A DNA stretch of 64,000 nt from Sarcomyxa edulis (Eukaryota; Basidiomycota; Agaricomycetes; Agaricales; Mycenaceae), in assembly GCA_009761415.1 (NCBI GenBank), contig QUOL01000004.1:2418001-2482000 (forward strand). Reading direction: 5' to 3'. Of the stretch, positions 12,068-23,453 are shown one piece after another. Numbering within the stretch: position 1 is the stretch's first letter; every line of letters starts with the position of its first letter. The notes beneath the pieces were generated by a model, which saw nothing but the letters and a program-made list of their open reading frames with translations, had not been told where the DNA came from and ran no database searches. A program made the position numbers and the translations under genes.

Positions 12068-13376
12068 ATGGTTCCTCAGCACCGTCAGAAAGAGAATAAT
12101 TGACGGTCTTCCAGCACCGTCGGTCTATGAAGCCAGTCAATCAGTCAGTTCTATAGAACCGTGCTCAATGGCATTCCTGTCTTTCCTCTTCTCACGGTTT
12201 CCCAGAACCGTACCTATAGGTTTCGAGTACGTCGGTTCCCCAGGACCGTCACCTTCGAGAATACTGACGTGGTTCCTCAGAACCGCGTTCAACGAAATTA
12301 TCTTCCATGGTTTACCAGCACCGTAGGTACGTTTTTTCAAGCACGTCGGTTCCCCAAAACCGTCTATGTGGAGAATTACTGACGTGGTTCCGCAGAACCG
12401 CGTTCAACGAAAATCTCTCCCATGGTTCCTCAGAACCACGTCCAGCAAAATGTCTTCGACGGTTTGCCAGCACCGTATCTACTTTCAAGTATGTCGGTTC
12501 CCCCAAACCGTCCAGTTGGAAAATTACTGACGTGGTTCCTCAGAACCGCATTCAACGAAATTATCTTCCATGGTTTCCCAGCACCGTACCTACTTTCTTT
12601 CGTGTAAGCCGGTTCCCCAACACCGTCCATTTGGAAAGTTACTGATGTGGTTCCTCAGAACCGCGTCCAACGAAATTCTCTCTCATGGTTCCTCAGAACC
12701 ACGTCCAGCAAAATGTCTTCTATGGTTTGCCAGCACCGTACCTACTTTCAAGTATGTCGGTTCCCCCAAACCGTCACCTTCGAGAATACTGACGTGGTTC
12801 CTCAGAACCGCGTTCAACGAAATTATCTTCCATGGTTTCCCAGCACCGTAGGTACGTTTTTTCAAGTGCGTCGGTTCCCCAAAACCGTCTATGTGGAGAA
12901 TTACTGACGTGGTTCCGCAGAACCGCGTCCAGCAAAATGTCTCTCCGATGGTTTACCAGCACCGTAGGCACATTTATTTATTTATGTCGTCCAGGTGGAA
13001 GATTACTGACGTGGATCCCCAGCACCGCGTCCAACGAAATTATCTTCCATGGTTCCTCGGAACCACGTCCAGCAAAACCTCTTCGATGGTTTGCCAGCAC
13101 CGTACCTATAGTTCTCAAGTAGGTCGGTTCCCCAAAGCCGTCCAGTTGGCAAATTACTGACGTGGTTCCTCAGAACCGCGTCCAACGAAATTCTCTCTCA
13201 CGGTTTCCCAGCACCGTACCTATTTTTTTCGAGTACGTCGGTTCCCCTAAACCGTCTATCTGATAGGTTACTGACGTGGTCCCTCAGAACCGCGTCCAGC
13301 AAAATGTCTCTCCGATGGTTTACCAGCACCGTACCTCCTGAAGACCTTGATATGGTTTCCCGAAACCGCGGCAACC
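12068..13376. repeat. Regularly spaced palindromic repeat array
   Basis: About 33 copies of a 14-16 bp imperfect palindrome (type ggttcctcagaaccg or cggttccccaaaaccg) recur every 34-39 bp for 1.3 kb. Three sub-types usually follow the same order: A is ggttcctcagaaccg with cgttcaacgaaat after it, B is ggtttnccagcaccgta, and C is cggttcccc-aaaccgtc ending in ctgacgt. They form a higher-order repeat of about 114 bp. Each arm pair (GGTTC/GAACC) could fold as a small hairpin. Frames on both strands stay open by chance of the period, and I see no coding signal. The first units (12068-12195) are the most degraded. Confidence 0.9.
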
Positions 13377-13504
13377 GAACATTCCTCTGCGGCGGTCCCC
13401 TTGCGCTGTCCATAGATCTTGGGCATACTTATCCTGCGCCGAATGTCTACTTTCTTGGAGACTCTTAGGATGATATTCGAAGCTATTGTACATGAGATAT
13501 TCCT

Positions 13505-16500
13505 CTATTTATCAATATTAGTCATTCGGCGTATTTTCCTCCTATTCCACACACATAGAAAGACCTTGGTATAGAGGATTGCCCTTTCCTGTGCCATATA
13601 ACTGATTGATTTCCGTATGCGGCTAATTCCTCCATTTCCGCATTCTGCCGCACTCGAGTTAATGTGTTGTAATCGAGGGTCGACGTCAGAATAGCTCGTA
13701 AGAAATGCTGCCGGAGCACATTTTGTATGCCCTTTGGCATGAAAGCCATCTATGACAAATAGTGTATCGGCAAAGTAGTCCGGCTCCCGAATCATGCAGT
13801 ATGGTCCTAATGCACAGGCAAAATCGTAGATAATTCGCTTTGGAGGTGATGGCCATCGGGTGAAGATCGCGGAGAACACATCGTTTCTTCCCTCTCCACG
13901 CGGGATGCAGTGAAAGCCATAGCATATGCTATGTGTACACCATGCACACATAATGCCACCAGTGAGCCGCTGCTCTCCATATTGAGCATAGTATTTTCCG
14001 CACTTATCACCTCTTTTTCCACCCGGCGGTTCGTTTCGCAGGTCATACTTGAGCCCAGGATATTTTGGGCGGTGACGAATTTGAGGCATACTATAGCAAC
14101 ATCCCGTCTATACGTACGCATAGGATTGAGCATTTGCCATTCTAGGGACTCGATATATAGCGGAACTGACCTTCTGCCAATCACCTTCTTGTATGTCCAG
14201 ATGCTGCGTTTCTGTAGAATGCACGGTGATTTTCTTCAATACGCGGACGCCCCTGTCATGTAGGAAGATGCAGACACCACGGAGGGTCTCTGGGTAAGCG
14301 CTCTGATTATCATGAACCACCGTATTCTCATATTTTAAAACGTCGTACAGAGTCGGAATCCTCACTAGCATGGAGGCGTTTTTTCTGGTCGGATTACGGT
14401 TGAATTTGTCGAGGTCACCGAGGGCGGGTCGTATTGCAAGCTGTAGGATGGATTCATCGGCAGCCATCTTCCCACAAAGTATCATTGTTCAGTAGCAGAG
14501 TGCGTAATTGGGCTTCGTACCTGAGTAAAGAAACGCCTATACGGGGCAGGAACCTCCTGCCGCCTTGCCAGAGCTTCATGCCCATAGAACTCCTCAAAAA
14601 GTGTTGCGACGTGTACATTTATCTTCGCCAACTCTTCAGTGGTTTCGGGGATTGCTTTGATACGGCCCAGCAAGTCTGCTGCTGCTTTCGCAGTCAGAGT
14701 TGTTTTTGAACTCGCCGGCGCTGACCTGGGAGCCTCGTCATCTGTGTCTATATCCACTTCTTCCTGTTCCTTGAGCTTCTCGATCTCCTTGATTTCATGA
14801 GGTTGTAGAATCAAGGACCGGCCAACGACTACCTTGCGCAGAAGCTTTCGAGCAACTCCATGCGCACGTATCATGGGTGAATCAAGGATTTGTTGACGCG
14901 ACACATAGCAACTAGATCGGGCCGGTGCAGTGATATCTGATATCGTTGGAGGGCGGAGAGATGGTAGGAGGTGCTTTCGACTAAACGCAAGCGTAACACC
15001 GTCCCAGATTGTATCTTCAGGCGTAGGACCACATTTTGAACATTGCATATCATTCTCGAAGGCCTGAAGTCGCACGTAGGAGAACCACACCGATCGAAAG
15101 ACTTGTTCGGATACAAAAGGGAGGACCGAGTGCCGAGTCTGATACCTTCGGGATACTACTGATACCCAAGCGGTGAACGGTGTTTCTGACGAGGTGTAGG
15201 CACTTGTATATTCGTCCAGGAGCTCATGAGTGAACAAATGCCGGTTGTTGAAGTTAAACACTCCTAGTTCGCGGCAGTCTGGTCCAACAAATCGACGACG
15301 AGTGGTAGGACAGCTTCGGCATGCCTGGAGTTCTATCCGCCTCTCGTAGGTTTCCGTCAGTCCGAACACAGTACATACTTTTTCTTCTGCTCCCTTGTCC
15401 GACACATATCCTGCCCCACAGATGCATGCAGACTGAGCAGCTAAATTCAACACGGTCGGGGCCATCTCATGGAATGGCAGCGGCTCGGGGTACAAATACC
15501 GATCATTGGGAAGAGATACCCATGTTGGAGGACGGATCGGAAGGTGGGATACTGATTCACCATCCTTTGCTGCTTGTCGTACCCGTAGGGCTGGAAGCAA
15601 GAAATGTTAATGGTTGAAGAGAGATAATCTTCTTTTACTTTACCTGGCATCTGTTCTGTTGTGATAGTCTCGGCACTAAGATCGTCTACGGCGTGTGGGT
15701 TTGCATGGAGAACCTGCTGTAGATGGTTCCTCGCTAGTTTAACGTGCGGGCAGTGCCCCAGAAAATCTTTCGAACATGTCCAGATGCCTTCCCCGGTGTC
15801 CTTTCCTTGATGGCGAACGAAGGCCCGCCCTTTTGCCCCACGCTGGCCTGGTGACGGAACTGAGAAATCTTCTATGAAAACGCCGTCATCGAGGCTTTCC
15901 CGGGAGAACATGACAGTCGAAGAGTCCACTGTCATACATATATTGGTCATGTAAATGGATTTCCATGATCTTCTAGCAACAAACACTTACACTTGTTGAA
16001 AATCTCGTCCTCGGGAAATCTCTCTGTGCCGTACTGTGCCAGGAACTGTCGATGAACACAGTCATCTGCCGGCCAAGGGCATAGACATACAACGGCGTCT
16101 ATGTCTCCTATCTTGGTCCATTGAATATGATACCAGACATTCTGTAGAACAGTGTAAGCACGTTTTGCTAGTTTCGAATCAGAACATTCCTACCGTCGAT
16201 GAGTTGCTTCGAGCATCCCATCCATGGACCACAAAAAACTCAGGCGAGATTTGTATGAACTCTGTCGCTCCAGCAAGAACAGCATCCGTGTACAATTCGT
16301 AGTTTGGGATCTGATGTGGAATAAATTGCCTCTGAGGAATCGCGGTATGTACGGTGTCTAGGGGCGCGTCAACGTCAACGTCCATTCCAGTGTCCCAGTC
16401 GATATCAAGATTATTGAGGGTTAGATTTGGATGAGGAGGCTTTTTATTAGCATTTGAGGCACGATGAACAGGTATGTCTTTTGGTGTTCTTAGTTTCTTT

Positions 16501-16718
16501 CGCGGTGTAGCGGGCGTCTGTTTTGGTTTTTTCGCAAGTTTGATACGGGGCGATTTCAAAGGAGGAACATATTTGTACCCTTGGAATATTGTGCTAGGAT
16601 CTGGGGGAGCAGGTGGAATGATCAAAGGGGAGTCCTCCATGAGGCAGGTTGGCCGCAGGGAGACGACTTGATGAGGCTCTCGTGATCTGGCGCGTCTCGC
16701 TGCAGACGCGTCTAGCAA
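13505..16718 (-). CDS. KDZ-like transposase with CxC4-type cysteine cluster
   Basis: Large multi-exon protein related to the Kyakuja-Dileera-Zisupton transposase superfamily of basidiomycetes. The N-terminal exon (16718 to about 16180) is basic and Pro-rich and includes NYELYTDAVLAGATEFIQIS. The middle (15600-14482) contains cysteine pairs (CICGAGY, QACRSCP, MQCSKCGPTPEDTIWDGV) matching the KDZ-associated CxC4-like cluster as I remember it. The C-terminal part (14108-13505) has GGIMCAWCTHSICYGFHC, then IIYDFACALG, FVIDGFHAKGHTKC and INSSAAECGNGG. These are placed like the D, D and E of the catalytic core. Residues look intact, so it may be functional. It could also be a domesticated host gene. 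No terminal repeats were recognised beyond the neighbouring palindrome array. Exon joins are approximate. Confidence 0.7.
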
Positions 16719-16982
16719 AGTACTACATAGGTTGCCAATATTGCTCTGCTACGAATGACTCTTAAGTCTGCATTGTGGACTGGTTAACGTCTCCTGCTAT
16801 TTGGTGCCTCATTGTTTATTGGGTGCGCCGGAGTTCGACACTCGCTCGTTCCAATTTTTCTCGTCTTGTTTTTACCCTCGTGACGTTTCTTCGAGCTTTT
16901 ACCTCCACGACCTTCGAAGTTTTGAAGTCTACTCTTCACTTCGAATTCTAATTTTTCACATCACTTTGAATTGCTTCGCTTT

Positions 16983-19022
16983 CTACTCTAGCAGAGATAC
17001 TTCCTCCCCATCTTCGAGGTCTTTAAGAGCTGCCAGAATGATCTCCAACTCCTTCTCCAGCATCGCTTTCTGTTGCTGTTCGGCAGTTCGGTTCTCCCAG
17101 TAAAGATCATTGACAGTTAATCCGGTGGCTCTCTTGAAGGCCTGAACGACAAACGATCGTGTTCTAGGATCCATGCACTGTTCCTTCCATCCCTCCGTCA
17201 TCCCCGTCTTGGTCGAAGTGATAGTCCACGTTTTCCAAAAAAAGAAATCCGTGAGGACCTCCTCCTCGTCGCAACCACAATTCATCATCCCATCGGCAGG
17301 AATCTGTGGAGATAGTAATCTGGGACCAGGTACGCCAGTCACCATATATTCTCCCATCTTTTCACCGTCGTTTTCGCCGTCCATTGGATGTTCCTTCTTT
17401 GTTATCCCCTGGTGATAGCGACACATCGTGTTGCCCTTACCGGTTGTCAGGCAATGCATCGCAGTCTTTCGATTTGTAGTGGCCCCCTCGATAACAAAAT
17501 TTTGCACCGTTCGGATGCGATTCCTGATTGCCAGGGGAATCGGTACGAGTCTCTTCTCCTTTTGAGAACGAAGAAACTCCATTAACGCGTGCCTCCCTGC
17601 GACTACAGTACAATCAGCAACACAAAAATGCACGGTAATGCGTGCAGACTCACTCCTTCTCTCAATCTTCTGAGGCTCGGTAAGATCAAGCCATTTTTGA
17701 TACCCTAGTGATCATTGCTCTCGGTGAGCGCTCGTCTGATAGTTCAACTCGAATAGCTAACCTGATGGTCCTCTAGAACGCTTTGCCCTGGGTTCCTCAT
17801 CTAAGTCTTCCTCATCCTCTGAAATGACCTCTGACCGGCCGCGCTTAGCCTTGTCCTCATCGCCGACGATATTCCCGTCCTTCACGGCCTTCTTCGACTT
17901 ATCTGCTTTCTTTGCCTTCTTTCTCGCTTCCGTCTCCTTATCGTTCTTCGCCAGCCTCGCGTCGTCCGCCGCTTTCACTGCTGCGGCATCCTTCGCGTCG
18001 TTCGCAGCCTTCAAAACCGCAGCATCCTCCGCTTCCTTCGCCATCCTCGCGTCGTCCGCCGCTTTCACTGCTGCGGCATCCTTCGCGTCGTTCGCAGCCT
18101 TCAAAACCGCAGCATCCTCCGCTTCCTCCGCTATCCTCGCGTCGTCCGCCGCTTTCACTGCTGCGGCATCCTTCGCGTCGTTCGCAGCCTTCAAAACTGC
18201 AGCATCCTCCGCTTCCTTCGCCATCCTCGCGTCGTCCGCCGCTTTCACTGCTGCGGCATCCTTCGCGTCGTTCGCAGCCTTCAAAACCGCAGCATCCTCC
18301 GCTTCCTTCGCCATCCTCGCGTCGTCCGCGGCCTTCACTGCTGCGGCATCCTTCGCGTCGTTCGCAGCCTTCAAAACCGCAGCATCCTCCGCTTCCTTCG
18401 CCATCCTCGCGTCGTCCGCCGCTTTCACTGCTGCTGCTTCCTTCGCGTCGTTCGCAGCCTTCAAAATTGCAGCATCCTCCGCTTCCTTCGCCGTCCTCGC
18501 GTCGTCCGCCGCCTTCACTGCTGCTGCTTCCCTTCCCTCGTTCTCTGCCTTCAAAACCGCAGCATCCTCCGCTTCCTTCGCCATCCTCGCGTCGTCCGCC
18601 GCCTTCACTGCTGCTGCTTCCTTCGCGTCGTTTGCTGCCTGCTCCACTGGTGCCTCTGGCTGCGTCTCGGGATCCTTCTCAAGGGAACTAAGCATTTGGC
18701 GAAATTCGGGGGACAATAATTGTATCTGTGCTGAGAGTGCATCCTCCGCTGTATCGATTTCATTTTTAAAGCTTAAGCCTCTTGCCTGTCCTCCGTATTA
18801 GATACAAAGTAGTTTCCAGAAAGGTAGGTGCGTACCTCTAGCTCCTCCCGGCTTATGCGCCGAGGCTAACCGTAGCACAACTGCCAACTTTGCCTTCAAT
18901 TTCTCGACATCTGCCTTTTGTTGGTCTATGCTGTACTTGATGGCGCTGATTTTTTCTGGTACAATTTGGTCAGCTCTTAGTTGGGTCAGAACCCGGATCT
19001 GTCTAACCTTTAGCTGTTTCAT
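16983..19022 (-). CDS. Hypothetical coiled-coil protein with seven and a half 30-aa repeats
   Basis: No named family recognised. The N-terminal exon (19022 to about 18840) gives a helical segment (IKYSIDQQKADVEKLKAKL). The main exon (to 17760) carries seven full and one partial copy of an Ala/Lys/Asp-rich 30-residue unit (AAVKAADDARMAKEAEDAAV then LKAANDAKD). This is predicted as a long charged helix. A Lys-rich and acidic segment follows, with the basic patch EPRAKRSRGPSG. The last exons encode a 200-residue C-terminal domain with NCGCDEEEVLTDFFFWKTW and GWKEQCMDPRTRSFVVQAFK, ending at 16983. The mix of basic tracts and helices could suit a nuclear or chromatin protein, but that is conjecture. 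Confidence 0.65.
17935..18640 (-). repeat. 90-bp tandem coding repeat
   Basis: Seven full and one partial near-identical 90-bp units run from about 18640 down to 17935. Central copies are almost identical, pointing to recent unequal exchange or slippage. The opposite strand stays open for 325 codons only because of this period. Confidence 0.9.
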
Positions 19023-19418
19023 TTAGTTCAACTAGATTGTTGTTCGGTCTCCCCAGTCAGATTTTGACTTATCCGCTGAGCTTGTGCACTCACCCATTTT
19101 TTGGGTCACAATAAAGTTGGCTGAGTGCGAGCGCTCAAGTGAGATACGCAAGTAAAGGAGGTGTGGAAGTTTTTTTGTCGGTGGTTTACGCCGTGTTCCA
19201 GATCTGGTAGCGCCACTCCGGCGTGGACCAACACGGTTCCACAGAACTTACCATATCTGGACGTTTTGAGCAATTGAGCCGTTCGAGGCCGTTCGTTCTC
19301 CTACACAGCTCGGCCCACGACGGCCGTAAAGGGTAAACTCTAAACTCTTATCTTTTATCGATCAAGCGCATCTATCATTTAAAACTTCGACTGGCCTCCC
19401 GCTCTATCTCTCCCCACC
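19023..19418. other. Divergent intergenic region
   Basis: This is the promoter region between two divergent genes. It contains GC-rich repeated words (ccgttcgaggccgttcg near 19279-19296). No gene is visible. Confidence 0.4.
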
Positions 19419-20494
19419 ATGGCTGAGCTCAACACACACAACGAGGGCTCAGAGAATTCCACTGCCGCCTCCTTGTCTGCTTTGACCACCATCCTCTCCC
19501 GACTTTTATTGACAATCGAAGGTATTGTGGGCGCCTTCACCTCATACTTGGTTCATGCTCACCCCTACTATTTAGAACGGTTACCACCTCCTCCTGCCAC
19601 AAGCTCCACGCTCCCTGCACCTGAAGATGCTGCAGCACCTTCTAGTGAAGCCGCGCCTCAAGGTGAACAGCTATATCATTCTGTTCTATCGCATCCTGAG
19701 ATTTTTCAGCTGTAACCGCGTCCGTCGCAGTGGAAACTTCTACTAGTGGGACTCTCCCTGCCATTGGGACCGTGTCGTCTGCTGTGCCCATCTCAGCGAC
19801 CCCTATTCGTGAGTAGTCAGATTGATCATAGTATCCATAGCTAACTAGATGCTTTAGAAGTCCCAACCGCTGCTGCGCCAGTTCCTGCGACCGAGTCGAG
19901 CACCGTAGACTTTGCCGCTGCTACTACGCTTCCTGCTCCCCTCCTCGGTGATTAAGATTTCTTCATGTTTACCCTTGATATATCTCACCGCGTGTCATGT
20001 ATCTTGCCAGTGACCCGCGCTTTGCCTCCCCCCATCACTCCGAGCGAACTTGCGGCCCTCGTTGAACTTCGGCCCAATCCTCCCGGGGCGAAATGGTACA
20101 TTGTTTCTGCCGGAACGGAGCCCGGAATTTATTCCAATTCGTAAGTACAGGCACAATCTCTCTTTTGTACGATTGAAGTCTGAACAAGTTTCTAGCTTCG
20201 AAACCCATACCCAGGTCAATGGGATTTCTGGATCGAGTTCCCGAAAGGTTGGAACGCGGGAAGCAGCGTTGAATGAATATACGCAAGCTTATAATAGCGG
20301 TAACGTCTTTCGTAGATAGTCAAGTTTTCTAGAGCTTTCAAACATTCGATGTCTGCGATTGTCTAGGTGATGCAATGTATATTGAGATACCGTCTGCTAA
20401 CTACAAACCCATCTTATCTCGACGTGCCCGAAGCTCACGTCTGAACTCTCGAAAACCATCACGAGTCTCTCGTGGATCTGAGCATCTTGGTTGA
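19419..20494 (+). CDS. RNase H1 N-terminal (viroplasmin-like) domain protein
   Basis: The start MAELNTHNEGSEN is followed by a hydrophobic helix and a long Ala/Pro/Thr/Ser-rich linker spliced from short exons (introns begin near 19661, 19810 and 19946). Then comes a domain reading PPGAKWYIVSAGTEPGIYSN, spliced (intron from 20141) to FETHTQVNGISGSSSRKVGT and an EAALNEYTQAYNSG end. This matches the PF01693-type fold (RNase H1 N-terminus/viroplasmin), which binds RNA-DNA hybrids or dsRNA in RNase H1. A final spliced exon encodes a Ser/Arg-rich tail (RRARSSRLNSRKPSRVSRGS), ending at 20494. There is no RNase H catalytic domain, so this is a stand-alone binding module, a common arrangement in Agaricomycetes. 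Its role is unknown. Confidence 0.75.
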
Positions 20495-20633
20495 GTCTTT
20501 CTCCAAGCCTTGTAGCTCACCTCCATATCCCAAGCATCCATCCCTTTGCCGGGATCGTTGAGGCCCGAGTTTAGCCTCGGACCTTCGAACGTACGTTCAC
20601 AATGGCCCGGCGGTCTAAGGATGACATCAATGG

Positions 20634-21473
20634 TCAGTTGTAAAATTCAGATACAATAGGTGCTTCCTCGTACACGCGAAAATGAGCAAAAGTATCGGGT
20701 ACAACGGGTGGTTCAGGGCCTGAGTAATCATGAAGACTCAGAAATGAATCGTCTGACTCTACTGCGAATTCGTCAAGCCTGTAAAATTTTAGTTCGTCTA
20801 GAAAGTCAATGATAAAAATATATGCTCACCTTCTAGGGGCGTCGCTATAAAGTGCAAGCCATCCGTCCGTGTCCTGAGGTTCACAGGACGGTGAACGGTC
20901 GGCAGCTTTGGAATCTGGGGCAAGCGGGGTCGATTTATTCTTAACCTCTATCGGACATCTATCTTCTTTGCGTCGAATTTCTTTGTGCACTCGCTTCTGC
21001 TCCCAGGATTTGTACAGCCTCTTGGGAAGCTCGAGTTGATTGATCTGGCGCTGGCGTAGCAAGCGTGTGACCTCAAGAGGTTTCGTCGACTTTGGAGTTT
21101 CGAAAAGAGCATGCTGCGTCCTCGCGGGAGGTTGCTGCGTCAAAATTGGTGAGTCGGCAAGATGCTTCACCGCCTTTGGGGAGTTGCGAGCGAGCTGCGG
21201 CACTTGTGGAGATCTACAGAGACGCTGCACCGTCTCTGAACTCGGAGACTTGCGCAGCGGTGAAGGCTGCGTCACCTTGAGAGAATTGCGAAGTCCCTTC
21301 TTCGTGTCTGGGGAGCAGTGAAGAGGCTGCGTAGCCTTGGGAGATGTGTAGAGACGCTCGATAGTCTCAGGAGGCACGCGTGGAGATGACTTTCCTGCTT
21401 TTGTACGTTGGCGTACTAATCGTCCCTTGGGAGATTGGTTCGGTGAATTTTTGGTCTTGGAACGGTCCTGCAT
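20634..21473 (-). CDS. Hypothetical SP-repeat basic protein
   Basis: No named family recognised. The first exon (21473-20836) encodes a very basic chain with about a dozen Ser-Pro sites in loosely repeated units (LYTSPKATQPLHCSPDTKK, LCRSPQVPQLARNSPKAV), then a helical Lys/Arg segment (LPKRLYKSWEQKRVHKEIRR). A short spliced exon adds an acidic tail with SDDSFLSLHDYSGPEPP, and the stop is at 20634. Repeated SP(K/x) sites suggest a substrate of proline-directed kinases. The start at 21473 is the first ATG of the frame, and upstream exons cannot be excluded. Confidence 0.55.
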
Positions 21474-22540
21474 TGCTGTTGATAGTTTTTGTAGTTTCCT
21501 CTTCCTGGAATCGTTTGACTAAAATTGAGCTCCTGTCTCCTGACTCCTGAGGACCAATCGGACTTACATTGCCATTCGAACTCGAGCTTTGTCCCTGAGC
21601 AACTCACGATTTCTGAAAATATAAGATTACTCCCATGAAGCAAGAGTTATCAGCTCGGTGCTTACTTGGCATCGTATTTGGCACACGCAAGACGATGAGC
21701 CTCCCTTTTTTGAGTGGCAGCTTTGGACATGAAGGTAATACTAGACGATCGAACTTGAAGTCGTGTGGAGCCCGTGGAGTTAGACCTAACCCTACTTTGT
21801 GCGCGAGACTCTATATTATATTTCCCCAGCTCACGTAACAACGATTATGATTCAAGGGCTTACTAGAGACGTTCGCGGGTGATACGCAATGGCCAGCCAC
21901 GGTTGGAGGGTCAATTGGGCAAGTCGAGTTGCACATATCTGGAACATATTGTTCAAACCCTCCTGCAGCCCTCAATTCAGCATGCGTCGCAGATGCACAC
22001 AAGTAATGGTTACCTTCAGTACAACTTCCTGAAGTACTCCTGCCATTCACACCAATTTTACTCGAGGAACGGTCGAAGTCAAGATGAAAATTGGACGATT
22101 CCATATATCTGGAACTATTGCTACAGTTAAGAAATACGCATGACACCTTCACAAAAGTGACCTTATATGAGGTTGAGAGTAAACAATATCTTGAAAAAGT
22201 TGATTACTGACCAGTGTCTGGAACATTACCGAGTCTGAGGCCAGTTGGTTCTGACTCTCCAGTAGGCGCGACTTCTTACCTGACGCTGTTTCTGAACTAT
22301 CGTGAACTTGCAACCACTACCTAACATCAAGTGCAGGACTTCCAGGGGCCCTCCGAGGTAGTATTGGGATAAAATATCAAGACTCCAGTTACTCTTACGT
22401 TCTTCTATGCAGATACGAGGTAGATATGTAGTTCGGTATGTTTTTGGTGTCCCGAAGTGTGGCTGATAAAGTGTCCGATAAACACACATAAATAGCATAT
22501 TTTTGAACGTCTTTGGCGAACAATTCACCGTTCGGCCTCA
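21474..22540. other. Low-coding region with decayed promoter copy
   Basis: About 1.07 kb. Frames at 21811-22152 (-) and 21879-22130 (+) mirror each other. The minus frame is Cys-rich, but I cannot support it as a gene. From about 22280 onward the DNA resembles the promoter of the gene at 22883. Confidence 0.35.
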
Positions 22541-22595
22541 CCAATGCCCCATAGATACGCTACGGAGAACCACAGAAAGGCTCGAGGCCAGATAG
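22541..22595 (+). pseudogene. First exon remnant of a basic-helix gene
   Basis: ATG at 22541 starts MPHRYATENHRKARGQIG, a diverged copy of the first exon at 22883 (MPKKYDTEEARRAARLL). The preceding ~250 bp is also duplicated, including the 17-bp identical stretch ggtgtcccgaagtgtgg (22450-22466 and 22800-22816) and an aaatag run before the start. After the exon the frame is lost, so this looks like a broken tandem duplicate. Confidence 0.6.
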
Positions 22596-22882
22596 GTAAT
22601 AAAATTACTACGTGCAGTATGTTACTTCTTACCTTGCGCCCATCTGAGGATCCGAAGACCTGTATTCAAAAGCTGACAACAAGTGGTAGAAACTCCCGGG
22701 GCTCTCAGAGGCAGTAATAGTATACGTCAACAACTCTGAAATAGTTTCTACGCCCATCTAAGCAGATGTTAGGTAGATATGCACTTCGGTATGTTCTCGG
22801 TGTCCCGAAGTGTGGCTGATAAACACTTATAAATAGCTTTTTTTCACGTCTTTGCTGAACAAACCACGGTCCCGCCCTGACT

Positions 22883-23453
22883 ATGCCCAAAAAATACGAT
22901 ACTGAGGAAGCTAGGAGGGCTGCGCGCTTGTTGTCCAAGGGTCGTTACTACATGCGGTACGTTTTTGTGCACTATTATGATGTCTTGACCGTGTAACAAT
23001 ATGATATATAGTAATCGAATGTCAGAACAAGAGAAAAGTCGCGAACGTTGGAGAAGGCGCACACGCCCTCCGTATACGCATGTGCGTAGCATCCTTGTTC
23101 ACGATGAACGGCCCTGTGGCTAATTTTCCAACTCTTAGAAGAATAAACTACTTTTCGATCGGCTCAAGAGTATATGGGAGGAGACCATTACTTTTTATGG
23201 CGGGGGCGAAAATGAGTGGTTGGCCATGGATTTTCGCGCGAAATCAATCATCGGCCTCCTAGAACCCATTGTGGTGATCGAGGACATCGAGGAGTCGTGC
23301 CACAGCGCTCTGGAGGCAGCATATCTCGCCAAAGAGATTATTGACAAGTTCCGCATCGACGCCTCGGGTGCAGATGAAGAGGGGAAAGACCGCCTGATAC
23401 TTGGCGGTGTGATGAGGACTGCGGCGCTAGGAGTAGATGTGCTAGACTCCTAA
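22883..23453 (+). CDS. Small basic-helix protein, 3' end replaced by LTR
   Basis: Three exons join in frame: 22883-22956, 23012-23081 and 23139-23453. The N-terminus is a basic helix (KKYDTEEARRAARLLSKGRY, then EQEKSRERWRRRTRP), as in short fungal proteins of the ARRxxRxxxKRYYxxN type, perhaps DNA-binding. The C-terminal half is helical (SIIGLLEPIVVIEDIEESCH, LEAAYLAKEIIDKFRIDA). The frame crosses into the left LTR at 23408, so the last 14 residues (MRTAALGVDVLDS after a Val) are LTR-encoded and the native C-terminus is missing. Confidence 0.6.

Noticed and set aside
12068..13376. CRISPR array
   Set aside because: The intervals between palindromes are themselves repeated in a fixed three-type order, repeats are only about 15 bp and variable, no cas genes are present and the genome is eukaryotic.
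12033..13413. Several overlapping frames on both strands in the palindrome array as genes
   Set aside because: They exist because the ~114-bp higher-order period is a multiple of three. They mirror each other on both strands and show no domain.
17824..18801. A 325-codon plus-strand gene
   Set aside because: It is antisense to the 90-bp repeats of the minus-strand gene, whose exons splice in frame on both sides; the plus frame has only low-complexity Ser/Ala.
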